64,000 bases of DNA, taken from contig NZ_CP043641.1 of the NCBI RefSeq assembly GCF_014217625.1, positions 2,170,001 through 2,234,000 of the forward strand, written 5' to 3'. The stretch's first letter is position 1, and each line of letters opens with the position of its first letter. Below the pieces are notes generated by a model, which was given only the letters and a program-made list of their open reading frames with translations, made no database searches and was not told the DNA's origin. Of this stretch, positions 8,719 to 16,431 are shown in pieces. The translations under genes and the position numbers were made by a program. Origin of the DNA: Leifsonia shinshuensis (GTDB taxonomy: Bacteria; Actinomycetota; Actinomycetes; Actinomycetales; Microbacteriaceae).

Positions 8719-9287
8719 CGCGCCCCCTCCCGTTCATGGATGGGCGCGCCGGCCACCGCGGCCCTCTCCTCGTCGCCTGCGACCTCCCGGCGCAGGGCGA
8801 TCAGGGCGCGGCGCTGGAGCTGCTTGATCGCCCCGGGGGTCCTGCCCATGATCTGGGCGACCTCCTCGATAGTGAGCTCGGCCAGGATGCGGAGGGCGAT
8901 GACCTCGCGGTACTCGGGGGTCAACCGGCCGAGCAGCTCGGCGACGCCGGTCGCGCCCCGCACGACATCGTCCTCGGCGGACGGTGTGCTGCGCGTGTCG
9001 GCGATCGGGTCGTAGGCGACGGCGGCGGGGACGCGTGAACGCCTGCGGTGATGGTCGACCACGCGCGCGTGCGCGATCGTGAAGAGCAGCGCTCTGAGGC
9101 CGTCCTGGCCGCCGGACAGCGACTCCAGCCGTGGGTAGAGGGCGACGAACACGTCCTGCGTCACGGCCTCAGGATCGTCCACCCCCTGCGAGCGGAGGTA
9201 GGCCAGGAGGGACGCGGCGTGCGTGCGGTAGGCGTCGGTGAACAGCTCCGCGGTTCCGCTGGTGTCGCGGTGCGCGCGCTCCTTCAC
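8715..9287 (-). CDS. Sigma-70 family (ECF-type) RNA polymerase sigma factor
   Basis: A 190-residue group-4 sigma factor. Region 2 covers about residues 18-80 (LLAYLRSQGVDDPEAVTQDV, FTIAHARVVDHHRRR). Region 4 covers about 120-170 (TPEYREVIALRILAELTIEE, then VAQIMGRTPGAIKQLQRRAL). I place the start at the GTG at 9287: an ATG 44 codons upstream adds only low-complexity sequence. GAGG lies 8 bases before the GTG, and TAGAGT near 9311-9316 (coding strand) is a plausible -10. It is co-transcribed with the membrane protein that overlaps it, the usual sigma/anti-sigma arrangement. Confidence 0.9.
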   Translation of the reverse strand: MKERAHRDTSGTAELFTDAYRTHAASLLAYLRSQGVDDPEAVTQDVFVALYPRLESLSGGQDGLRALLFTIAHARVVDHHRRRSRVPAAVAYDPIADTRSTPSAEDDVVRGATGVAELLGRLTPEYREVIALRILAELTIEEVAQIMGRTPGAIKQLQRRALIALRREVAGDEERAAVAGAPIHEREGAR

Positions 9288-9422
9288 GGGCCGGGCCTCA
9301 CGCGGCCACTCTAGCGGGATCAGCCACTCCGGCGGGAGGAAACCTCCAGCGGCCAGGGCGAGGCCACCATCACCACCGCCCGCCGCGAAAACCCGAGCTC
9401 GCGGCAGGCAGTGGTCCATCGC

Positions 9423-9686
9423 CTACGCCTTCCGGCCCGCCGACGCCCCGGCCGGGCCGGTCGGGATCCGCGCGCCCCGGGGGGTTGGCGCGGCGGATCC
9501 CTCCAGCCCGGCCGGGACTCCCGCGAAGCGGTCGCCGGTCGGAGCGGTGGTGACGGGACGATGGGCGGCGGACTTCACGGGGGCGACCGAAGTCGCACAG
9601 CACGCCGCGATGGCACCCGTCCCTCGTGCCGGCTTCGCGGGGGCGGCGGAGACGGCGGAGGTGGGGACGGGGGTCGTGAGGGGCAT
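9423..9686 (-). CDS. Small Ala/Pro-rich hypothetical protein
   Basis: An open frame for 87 residues, rich in Ala, Pro, Thr and Gly, beginning MPLTTPVPTSAVSAAPAKPA. The ATG at 9686 has a good ribosome-binding site (GAGGAAGG 4-5 bases upstream). This is the main reason to call it, as composition alone is uninformative in DNA this GC-rich. Only a CC pair stands out. No domain is recognisable. It lies in the otherwise empty 570-base stretch 9288-9859 between the sigma gene and the SRPBCC gene. It could be an untranslated leader region of the sigma operon instead. Confidence 0.35.
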   Translation of the reverse strand: MPLTTPVPTSAVSAAPAKPARGTGAIAACCATSVAPVKSAAHRPVTTAPTGDRFAGVPAGLEGSAAPTPRGARIPTGPAGASAGRKA

Positions 9687-9859
9687 CGGTCCTTCCTCAA
9701 TTCCGGGGAGAATCACGGGGGCCGGAGCCCTCAGGCCCGACACCCCTCAGTGACTTAATCGCCGGGAGGGCGGAAAGGTTACGCGGCGGCGGAAGAATTC
9801 CCGGCGGCATACTCTTGGCTTCGCACGCCGTCGACGGGACGGCTCGACGAAGGAGCACC

Positions 9860-10306
9860 ATGGCTCACGCAGAGGACACCATCACCATCGACCGGCCCGC
9901 GACGGAGGTCTACGCGTTCCTGGCCGACGGCACGAACAACCCGCGCTGGCGGGAAGGGGTGAAGGAGATCTCGCTGCGCAGCGGCTCGGCCGGCGAACGG
10001 GACGCCGTGTACGCGCAGACACTCACCGGGCCGGGAGGGCGCCCGATCGCGGGAGACTACCGGATCACGTCCGCCGTGCCAGGGCAGGAGCTGCGCTTCG
10101 CGGTCATCTCCGGCCCGGCGCGGCCCGAGGGCGCGTACACGCTCACGCCGGACGGGACGGGCACCCGGGTGCTCTTCGTGCTCGACTACACCCCGACCGG
10201 CCTGAAGAAGCTCATGAACGGGATGATCGAGAAGACCATGCGCGCCGAAGTCGGGCGGCTCCCGCAGCTCAAAGCCGCGATCGAAGGGCGCTCGTCCCTA
10301 TCCTGA
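9860..10306 (+). CDS. SRPBCC-family ligand-binding protein
   Basis: A 148-residue START/Bet v1-like protein. The N-terminal strand and helix pattern EDTITIDRPATEVYAFLADG, the WREGVKEI loop and the terminal amphipathic helix are typical of the polyketide-cyclase/SRPBCC family that binds hydrophobic ligands in a central cavity. The ATG at 9860 is supported by GAAGGAG 7 bases upstream; a TTG 15 codons earlier is in frame but less likely. It stands 4 bases upstream of the PrsW-type gene. No catalytic assignment is possible. Confidence 0.85.
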   Translation: MAHAEDTITIDRPATEVYAFLADGTNNPRWREGVKEISLRSGSAGERDAVYAQTLTGPGGRPIAGDYRITSAVPGQELRFAVISGPARPEGAYTLTPDGTGTRVLFVLDYTPTGLKKLMNGMIEKTMRAEVGRLPQLKAAIEGRSSLS

Positions 10307-10310
10307 TCGG

Positions 10311-11420
10311 ATGAGCGTCCTGCCGCCTCCCCCGCCGCCGGGCTGGTACCCCGATCCGACCCCCGCGCCGTCGTACCGGTGGTGGAGTGGCGGGTCGTGG
10401 ACGGCGTACACCTGGCCGGGCGGAGCGCAGGCCGCCGGTGCGGCGCAGGGGCCGGCCGGGGCGCAGACCGCGGGCGTCGCGCAGCCGTACGCTGCGACCT
10501 CCGCGGGCTCGCCGCGGCGCACCAAGTGGCTGGGCCGCTGGGGCGGCTGGCTGATCGTCGCGGGCAGCGCGCTGATCTGGCTGTGGCTGTTCGGCCTCAG
10601 CCTCCTGATCTCGGCCGTGGCGCCGCACGCGCACGACGGCGCGCCTGCCGTGCTCTCGCCGTACCTGCTGGTGACCGGGAGCGGCACCGCGGCCGCTGCG
10701 ATCTTCTACACGATGGCGTACAAGCTGCGGCCGGAGGACCGGCTCAGCGTCCCGCGACTGGTCGCGGTCGCGCTGCTCGGCGGCACGACGGCGACGCTCC
10801 TCGTGCTGCCCGTCGAAGGCTTCATCGACATCGCCGCGGGTGGGACGGCGCTGCATCCCAGCCTCGCCGTGCTCGCCACCGCCGGGTTCGTGGAGGAGCT
10901 CGTCAAGATGCTCTGCGCAGTGCTGCTCTGCCTGCGCCTGCCCGTCAAGAACGCCCGCATCGGCCTGTTCGTGGGAGGAGCGGTCGGGCTCGGCTTCAGC
11001 GTCGTGGAGAACCTGAGCTATCTGCAGCAGTCGTTCGTGCTCGGGCACGCGGACGGCGCCGGGATCGGGCTCTTCCTCACCACGACCGCGGGCCGCGAGA
11101 TCAGCGGGCCGTTCCTGCACCCGGTCTTCTCCGCCCTGCTCGGGGCGGCCGTGTTCGGCGCCGCCCGGGGCGGGCGGTTCCGGATCACCTTCGGCGTCGT
11201 CGCCGCCTACCTGGGCGTGGCCGTCGCCCACGGCCTCTTCGATGCGCTGCAGTGGGCGGCGAGCGCACGCGCGTTCGGGCCGGCGACCGGCCTCCTCACC
11301 CTGCTCCTGTCGCTCGTGTTCGTGCTGGCGAGCGGGCTCACCTGGCTGTTCGTCGTTCGGCGCGTCCGGAGGCAGCGGGCCGCGGCTGCGGCCGCGGCCT
11401 CCGCGCTCACGACCGGCTGA
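10311..11420 (+). CDS. prsW: PrsW-family intramembrane metalloprotease with DUF2510-like N-terminus
   Basis: A 369-residue membrane protein. Residues 1-35 form a Pro-rich segment with the GWYPDP and WWSGGSWTAYTW signature of the DUF2510 module common in actinobacterial membrane proteins. About nine membrane helices follow, carrying the PrsW motifs: the FVEELVK Glu-Glu pair, a second ENLSYL element after GLGFSVV, and VAHGLFDALQ with the conserved His. These residues form the presumed zinc site of this protease family, which in Bacillus PrsW cleaves an anti-sigma factor. A membrane anti-sigma-like protein is encoded nearby (7837-8718), a possible but unproven substrate. TATCCT at 10299-10304 lies exactly 6 bases before the ATG, so the mRNA is probably leaderless. 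Confidence 0.9.
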   Translation: MSVLPPPPPPGWYPDPTPAPSYRWWSGGSWTAYTWPGGAQAAGAAQGPAGAQTAGVAQPYAATSAGSPRRTKWLGRWGGWLIVAGSALIWLWLFGLSLLISAVAPHAHDGAPAVLSPYLLVTGSGTAAAAIFYTMAYKLRPEDRLSVPRLVAVALLGGTTATLLVLPVEGFIDIAAGGTALHPSLAVLATAGFVEELVKMLCAVLLCLRLPVKNARIGLFVGGAVGLGFSVVENLSYLQQSFVLGHADGAGIGLFLTTTAGREISGPFLHPVFSALLGAAVFGAARGGRFRITFGVVAAYLGVAVAHGLFDALQWAASARAFGPATGLLTLLLSLVFVLASGLTWLFVVRRVRRQRAAAAAAASALTTG

Positions 11421-12495
11421 ACGCGTCGAGCACCGCGAGCGTGCGCTCGGTCGCGTCGCGCTCTCCGACGCTGACGCGCACACCGTCGCCGGCGAACGCG
11501 CGCACCGACAGGCCCGCCCGGCCTGCGGCGTCGGCGAGCTCCGCCGCGCGGTCGCCGACCGGCAGCCAGACGAAGTTGCCGTGCGCGTCCGGATGCCCGA
11601 TCCCCCGCTCCCGGAGGCCGTCGACCAGCAGCTCGCGCTCGCGCACAACGGCCTCCGCGCGCTCGAGCACGCGCGGCAGGGCACGCAGCGAGGCGACCGC
11701 GGCGACCTCGGCGGACGCCGAGACCGGGAACGGCAGCACGACCCGCCAGACCGGGTCGAACACGTCCGGATCGCCGATGGCGTAGCCGACCCGGAGCGCG
11801 GCCAGTCCGTGCGCCTTGGAGAGCGTGCGGACCACCACGACGTTGCGGTGCCGGCGGGCGAGGGCGAGCGTGTCGAGCGCGTCCGGGCGGCGGACGAACT
11901 CGCCGTAGGCCTCGTCCACCACCACGAGCACGTCCGCGGGCAGCGCGCGGACGAAGTCCGCCGTCTCCGCGTGATCCAGCGCCGGGCCGGTGGGGTTGTT
12001 CGGGCTGCACAGGATGACCACGCGCGTCCGCGGGCCGACGGCGGCGCGCATCGCGTCCAGGTCGTGCTCGCCCTGCGGAGTGAGCGCCACCGGACGAGGC
12101 GTCGCGCCGACGGCCGCGATCGCGATCGGGTAGGCCTCGAACGACCGCCAGGCGAACACGACCTCGTCCGCCTCTCCATCGGCTCCGCCCCCGGTGTACG
12201 CCTGCAGGATCCGGCTGAGGACCTCGAGGCTGCCCGCGCCCGGGAGCACCGCGTCGGCGGAGACGCCGAACGCCTCGGCCACTGCTTCTCGCAACGGCCG
12301 GGCCGTCGCGTCCGGATAGCGGTTCACCCCGGTGCTGCCCGCCAGCGCCGCCAGCACCTCCGGCAGCGGGTCGAGGAAGTGCTCGTTCGAAGACAGCTTG
12401 TGCGGCCGGACCCCGGGCGGCGCGGCAGGCGCGGCGCCCGCCCGGTAGCGCGGGATGTCGAGGATGCCGTGCCGCACCGGGATCACCGCCGTCAC
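11407..12495 (-). CDS. HisC-like PLP-dependent aminotransferase
   Basis: A 362-residue fold-type I aminotransferase of the histidinol-phosphate / aromatic amino acid group. Motifs include the substrate-loop LSSNEHFLDPLP, the PLP-contact CSPNNPTG, VVVDEAYGEF, and the Schiff-base lysine in RTLSKAHGLAALRVGYA. The last region has the conserved Arg in DGVRVSVG. It starts with a GTG overlapping the stop of the upstream NCS1 permease gene by 4 bases and is not in a his operon. It may therefore be the aromatic (PAT-type) member or a specialised transaminase acting on an imported compound. Its 3' end overlaps the convergent PrsW gene by 14 bases. Confidence 0.9.
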   Translation of the reverse strand: MTAVIPVRHGILDIPRYRAGAAPAAPPGVRPHKLSSNEHFLDPLPEVLAALAGSTGVNRYPDATARPLREAVAEAFGVSADAVLPGAGSLEVLSRILQAYTGGGADGEADEVVFAWRSFEAYPIAIAAVGATPRPVALTPQGEHDLDAMRAAVGPRTRVVILCSPNNPTGPALDHAETADFVRALPADVLVVVDEAYGEFVRRPDALDTLALARRHRNVVVVRTLSKAHGLAALRVGYAIGDPDVFDPVWRVVLPFPVSASAEVAAVASLRALPRVLERAEAVVRERELLVDGLRERGIGHPDAHGNFVWLPVGDRAAELADAAGRAGLSVRAFAGDGVRVSVGERDATERTLAVLDAFSRS

Positions 12496-13937
12496 CGCGC
12501 GGCCTCCAGCGGCGCCGGGTAGATCATCCGCTCGGGGACCCGCATGGTGCGGCGCGCCCAGGGGTAGTAGATCGCGAAGGTGATGACGAGGGAGACGATC
12601 CAGGAGATGTCGGCCCCGCCCATCGCCTTCGCGATCGGGCCCGTGTAGAGCGTCTGCGACAGGAACGGGATCTGCACGAGGATGCCGACGACGTAGCTGA
12701 CGATCGCGACGGTGTTAACCGAGCCGTACCGGCCGCGCGGGTCGTACAGGGCCGGGATGTCCACCCGCTCCTTGGAGATCAGGTAGTAGTCGACCAGGTT
12801 GACGACGCTCCACGGGATGAACACGGCGAGCAGCAGCAGCACGAAGTTCTTGAAGAAGCCGAGGAAGTCGGCGGTCGCCGCCGTCGCGATGACCAGCGAG
12901 AGCAGGACGAAGCCGATGATCGTCAGACTGCGAGCGCGCGGCGAGATGCTGCGCCGGTTGTCGAAGCCGGTCACGGTGGTCAGGATCGACATGAACCCGC
13001 CGTACGCGTTCAGGCAGTTGACGGTGAGCTTGCCGACGATGATCACCAGGGCGATGCAGGCCGCGGCGACCGGGCCGCCGGCGAGCTTGCCGAGGTAGCC
13101 GACCTGGTTGGCGAGGAAGGCCTCCCCGCCGACCAGCGCCACGAGGACCCCGAAGGTCATCGCGATCTGGGTGCCGATCACGCTGCCGCCGAAGGTCCAC
13201 CAGAACGTGGAGCGCACGGGCGTCGAGCTCGGGAGGTACCGCGAGTAGTCGGCGACGTAGGGCGCGTAGGTCATCTGCCAGCCGGCGCTCAGCGTGACGG
13301 CCGTGATGAACGGCACGATGCCGAAACCGCCTGCGCCGAACGCGTGCCCGACGTCCTCGGTCAGGAAGAGCCGGACGGCCAGGTAGCCGAAGCCGATGAT
13401 CCCGGCGACGGTCGCGATCCGGCCGACCAGGTGGATGAGCCGGTAGCCGATGATCGCGACGATCATCGTCAGCACGCCGAAGATCGCGATCCCGATCACG
13501 GGAGTGGAGGTGCCGAGCAGCAGGTCGACCGCCTGCCCGGCGAGGACCGCACCGGTGGAGGCGAAGCCGAGGTACATCAGGATGACGAGCACGAGCGGCA
13601 GCGAGGCGCCGCGCACGCCGAACTGCACCCGGCTGGAGATCATCTGCGGCAGGCCGAGCCGCGGCCCCTGCGCCGAGTGCAGCGCCATGAACACCCCGCC
13701 GAACACGTTTCCGATCAGGAGACCGATCACGGCCGTCCAGCCGCCGGCACCCAGGACGACGGCGAGCGCACCCGTCACCACGGCGGTGATCTGCATGTTC
13801 GCGCCGAACCACAGGGTGAACTGGCTCGTCGGCTTCCCGTGCCGCTCGGCCTCCGGGACCATGTCGATCGTGCGGCGCTCCACCAGCGATGGCGCGACGT
13901 CGGCGACCGGCGTCACCGCCTCGTCGGATTTCGTCAT
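12492..13937 (-). CDS. NCS1-family purine/cytosine permease
   Basis: A 481-residue, 12-helix transporter of the nucleobase-cation-symport-1 family (CodB/cytosine-purine permease branch). Signatures include QFTLWFGANMQ in helix 1, GGWTAVIGLLIGNVFGG, the SRVQFGVRG loop and YAPYVADYSRYLP. The start at 13937 is preferred because GAAGGAG lies 7 bases upstream; earlier ATGs fall in an 18-bp tandem repeat that would encode MAKRAW twice. It overlaps the aminotransferase gene by 4 bases, so an imported amine, amino compound or nucleobase may be the aminotransferase substrate (inference). It is divergent from an ECF sigma gene. Confidence 0.9.
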   Translation of the reverse strand: MTKSDEAVTPVADVAPSLVERRTIDMVPEAERHGKPTSQFTLWFGANMQITAVVTGALAVVLGAGGWTAVIGLLIGNVFGGVFMALHSAQGPRLGLPQMISSRVQFGVRGASLPLVLVILMYLGFASTGAVLAGQAVDLLLGTSTPVIGIAIFGVLTMIVAIIGYRLIHLVGRIATVAGIIGFGYLAVRLFLTEDVGHAFGAGGFGIVPFITAVTLSAGWQMTYAPYVADYSRYLPSSTPVRSTFWWTFGGSVIGTQIAMTFGVLVALVGGEAFLANQVGYLGKLAGGPVAAACIALVIIVGKLTVNCLNAYGGFMSILTTVTGFDNRRSISPRARSLTIIGFVLLSLVIATAATADFLGFFKNFVLLLLAVFIPWSVVNLVDYYLISKERVDIPALYDPRGRYGSVNTVAIVSYVVGILVQIPFLSQTLYTGPIAKAMGGADISWIVSLVITFAIYYPWARRTMRVPERMIYPAPLEAAR

Positions 13938-13967
13938 AGAAACTCCTTCGTCCGTGCTCGTCATCGA

Positions 13968-14003
13968 GCGTTTCGCCATCCAAGCGCGTTTCGCCATCCA
14001 AGC
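13968..14003. repeat. Perfect 18-bp tandem duplication
   Basis: Two adjacent identical copies of GCGTTTCGCCATCCAAGC (13968-13985 and 13986-14003) in the leader upstream of the NCS1 permease start. The duplication preserves reading frame and would add two MAKRxx units if translation began upstream. It more likely affects leader length or 5'-end context. Confidence 0.9.
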
Positions 14004-14042
14004 GGAAAGGATCCGAGCGCCGGGCGCTGGGCCGGCAGGTTC

Positions 14043-14060
14043 TGTCTGCGATCTCAGACA
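14043..14060. promoter_or_regulatory. Inverted repeat between permease and ECF sigma genes
   Basis: TGTCTG, six bases, then CAGACA: a perfect 6-bp inverted repeat. It lies about 48 bases before the sigma gene's probable transcription start and upstream of the divergent permease. Position suggests an operator for either promoter. No regulator can be assigned from sequence. Confidence 0.4.
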
Positions 14061-14107
14061 TTCGCGACGGTGGACCCCGTCGCCGGTCGCCGCCCTAGGA
14101 TCGGCGC

Positions 14108-15043
14108 ATGACCGCATTCGACGAGGCAGAGCTCGACGGGCTCCGCCGCGGGCTTACGGCGTTCTGCTACCAGTTCCTCGGGTCGCCGTTCGAGGCGGAG
14201 GACGCGGTGCAGGACGCGCTGGAGCGCAGCTGGCGCGCCCGCGACTCGTTCGACCCGGCCAAGGGGTCGCTGTCGACCTGGTGCTACCGGATCGCCAGGA
14301 ACGTCTGCCTCGACCGGCTGCGCGAGGCGCCGCGGCGGCCGCTGCCGCGCGACCTCCAGGACCCGGGGCTGGAGGCCGGCGCCCCGCTGGTGCCGGCGCT
14401 CGACGTGCCGTGGCTGCTGCCGGCCCCGACCGGCTGGGCGGCCGTCTCCGAGGTGGAGGGCCGTGCCGAGCGGCGCGAGGAGGTGCGGTTCGCTGTGACC
14501 GCGATGCTCCAGTACCTGTCCCCGGCGCAGCGCGGTGCGTTCGTCCTCCGAGACGTGATCGGGCTCAGCGCCGCCGAGACCGCCGCCGTGCTGGAGGTGT
14601 CTGTGGCGTCGGCGAACTCCGCCCTGCAGCGGGCGCGCGCCGCCATCGCCGCCGGCGTGGAGCGTGCCCACCCGCCCGCGCCCGGAGCCGTCGAAGGATA
14701 TGCGCGGGCGATCGAGCGCGCCGACGTGGCGGCGCTGGCCTCCCTCGTCGCCGACGACCTGGTGTTCGAGATGCCGCCGGTGCCGGACTGGTCGATCGGC
14801 GTCGCGTCGTACCGGGCGTTCATGGAGCGCCTGTTCTCCTGGCGCGGCGTGGAGTGGTCCACGGCGCCGATCTCGACGGGCGGGCAGCCGGGGTTCCTGC
14901 TGTACCGGGGCGTCGGGGAGGCGCGCGAGCCGCACACGGTCCAGCTGTTCGACGGGGACGCCGGCGGGGCGATCGGGCACGTGCTCGTGTATCAGCATCC
15001 CCGGCTGTTCGCGCTGTTCGAGGAGGCTGCCGGAGTCCGCTGA
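14108..15043 (+). CDS. ECF sigma factor with C-terminal SnoaL-like domain
   Basis: A 311-residue sigma factor. Region 2 lies within the first 90 residues (GSPFEAEDAVQDALERSW, WCYRIARNVCLDRLRE) and region 4 at about 135-185 (LSPAQRGAFVLRDVIGLSAA, then SANSALQRARAA). A further 110-residue SnoaL_2-like fold (GYARAIERADVAALASLVAD, VPDWSIGV, SYRAFMERLF) follows. This architecture is that of the SigG/SigJ-like ECF groups. In those groups the fused NTF2-like domain controls activity instead of a separate anti-sigma factor, and no anti-sigma gene is seen here. TAGGAT at 14096-14101 lies exactly 6 bases before the ATG, indicating a leaderless transcript. Confidence 0.92.
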   Translation: MTAFDEAELDGLRRGLTAFCYQFLGSPFEAEDAVQDALERSWRARDSFDPAKGSLSTWCYRIARNVCLDRLREAPRRPLPRDLQDPGLEAGAPLVPALDVPWLLPAPTGWAAVSEVEGRAERREEVRFAVTAMLQYLSPAQRGAFVLRDVIGLSAAETAAVLEVSVASANSALQRARAAIAAGVERAHPPAPGAVEGYARAIERADVAALASLVADDLVFEMPPVPDWSIGVASYRAFMERLFSWRGVEWSTAPISTGGQPGFLLYRGVGEAREPHTVQLFDGDAGGAIGHVLVYQHPRLFALFEEAAGVR

Positions 15044-15086
15044 CCGGTCGCGATGATTTCGCGGCGTCCCATCCGTATCCACTTGT

Positions 15087-15105
15087 GACACCGAGACGCG
15101 GTGTC
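15087..15105. promoter_or_regulatory. Inverted repeat in leader of RibD-like gene
   Basis: GACACC, seven bases, GGTGTC: a 6-bp perfect inverted repeat ending 5 bases before the GGAGGAGG ribosome-binding site of the next gene. It may be an operator or a leader hairpin influencing translation. Confidence 0.35.
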
Positions 15106-15119
15106 GGGAGGAGGACATC

Positions 15120-15671
15120 ATGGGCGAGCTGATCGTCGTGCAGTTCATCACGCTGGACGGTGTGGTCGAGGACCCGGACGGCTCCGGCGGCGCGCCGTTC
15201 GGCGGCTGGGCGATGCGCTTCGGGCCGCAGGGCGTCGCCGGGGACAAGTTCCGGCTCGGCACGATCCTGGAGACCGGGACGCTGCTGTTCGGCCGCCGCA
15301 CTTGGGAGCACTTCAGCACGCTCTGGCCTGCGCGCGACGACGACTTCTCGCAGTCGATGAACCGCGCGAGCAAGGCGGTGGTGAGCAACGGCCCGGTGGA
15401 CGTCGCGCGCTGGTCGAACACGCGCCAGGTGCCCGGCACGCTGGAGGACTGGCTGGACGGGACCCTCCCCGAGAGCGACGTGGTCGTCATCGGCAGCGGC
15501 TCACTGCTCGGGCGGCTCGCCGCCGCGGACCGGGTGGACGAGTACCGGCTGCTGACCTTCCCGACCGCGGTCGGCGCGGGGCGGCGGCTGTTCCCCGACG
15601 GGGCGCTGCTGACGCTGACGTCGTCGGAGCAGGTCGGGCCGGCCAGCCTGACGCGGTACAGGAGGGGGTGA
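15120..15671 (+). CDS. Dihydrofolate reductase-fold (RibD C-terminal) protein
   Basis: A 183-residue protein of the RibD C-terminal / DHFR-like family (actinobacterial dihydrofolate reductase family protein). Typical elements are QFITLDGVVEDPDG at the N-terminus, TLLFGRRTWEHFSTLWP, and the NADPH-loop region VVVIGSGSLLGRLAAADRVD leading to LLTFPTAVGAGRRLFPDG. The family probably uses NAD(P)H, but substrates are mostly unknown and it should not be read as folate biosynthesis. A strong GGAGGAGG site precedes the ATG. It follows the ECF-SnoaL sigma gene, a frequent type of neighbour. Confidence 0.88.
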   Translation: MGELIVVQFITLDGVVEDPDGSGGAPFGGWAMRFGPQGVAGDKFRLGTILETGTLLFGRRTWEHFSTLWPARDDDFSQSMNRASKAVVSNGPVDVARWSNTRQVPGTLEDWLDGTLPESDVVVIGSGSLLGRLAAADRVDEYRLLTFPTAVGAGRRLFPDGALLTLTSSEQVGPASLTRYRRG

Positions 15672-15717
15672 CAGGTGGGGGGTGCCCGCGGCGGTCCGGA
15701 GTCCGTAGATTCCTCCC

Positions 15718-16431
15718 ATGGCTGCGACCCCTCTCCCCTCGTCCGGCGAGCCCCCGCTCGACGGCCCCCTCACCTGCGACGCCAGCGGGATGATCGACAT
15801 CCACCGGCTCTACCGGCACTCCTTCGGCGAGGCCGGCGGGCTCGTGGACGGCGTGAAGGACGGCGACAGCGCGCACGCCGACGTGGTCGCGTCCCAGCTC
15901 GCCCTCATCTCGACCTCCCTGCACGCCCACCACGAGGGCGAGGACCTGAAGCTCTGGCCGGCGATCGACGAGCGCGCGCCGTCGTGCGCCCTCCACGTCG
16001 AGCGGATGAAGGCGCAGCACGCGCAGATGCTGGTCCACCTGACCGCACTCGACGCGGCGCTGCCGACCTGGCGGACGGCTCCCGGCGCCGCGACCGTCGA
16101 GCCGGTACGGACGGCCCTCGCCGGCATCAACGCCGCGCTCGCCGAGCACCTGCCCGACGAGGAGGCGAACATCGTCCCTGTCATGGAGCACGTGGTCACG
16201 AAGGACGAGGAGAAGTGGTTCGCCGACCACGGCCGCAAGAGCACGCCGAAGGGCCAGCAGTGGAACATGCTCGGCGCGATCCTGGCGGCGCAGCCGGACG
16301 GCGGCGATGTCTGGATGAAGAAGAACCTGCCTGGGCCGGTCGTGCTGCTGTGGCGCTGGGTCGGGCGGCCGCGGTATCTGCGTTACCGGGCGGCGCTGGA
16401 GGGGCGGCCGGGGGCGGCGTCCGCGCGCTGA
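15718..16431 (+). CDS. Hemerythrin HHE-domain protein
   Basis: A 237-residue cytoplasmic protein. A four-helix hemerythrin-like cation-binding domain spans about residues 24-160 with iron-ligand candidates in DIHRLYRHSF, LHAHHEGEDLKLWP, HVERMKAQHAQM and LAEHLPDEEANIVPV. The C-terminal 70 residues are not part of the core domain. Such proteins bind a di-iron centre and act in oxygen, NO or redox sensing. TAGATT at 15706-15711 lies 6 bases before the ATG with no ribosome-binding site, so the transcript is probably leaderless. Its last 49 bases overlap the 3' end of the convergent gene. Confidence 0.9.
   Translation: MAATPLPSSGEPPLDGPLTCDASGMIDIHRLYRHSFGEAGGLVDGVKDGDSAHADVVASQLALISTSLHAHHEGEDLKLWPAIDERAPSCALHVERMKAQHAQMLVHLTALDAALPTWRTAPGAATVEPVRTALAGINAALAEHLPDEEANIVPVMEHVVTKDEEKWFADHGRKSTPKGQQWNMLGAILAAQPDGGDVWMKKNLPGPVVLLWRWVGRPRYLRYRAALEGRPGAASAR

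Noticed and set aside
9288..9859. Plus-strand frames in the gap before the SRPBCC gene
   Set aside because: No ribosome-binding site or domain; only the minus-strand 87-codon frame has a good start signal and even that is weak.
15120..15671. Annotation as folate-pathway dihydrofolate reductase
   Set aside because: The sequence matches the RibD-C/DHFR-like family, not FolA; no folate genes are nearby, so only the fold is claimed.
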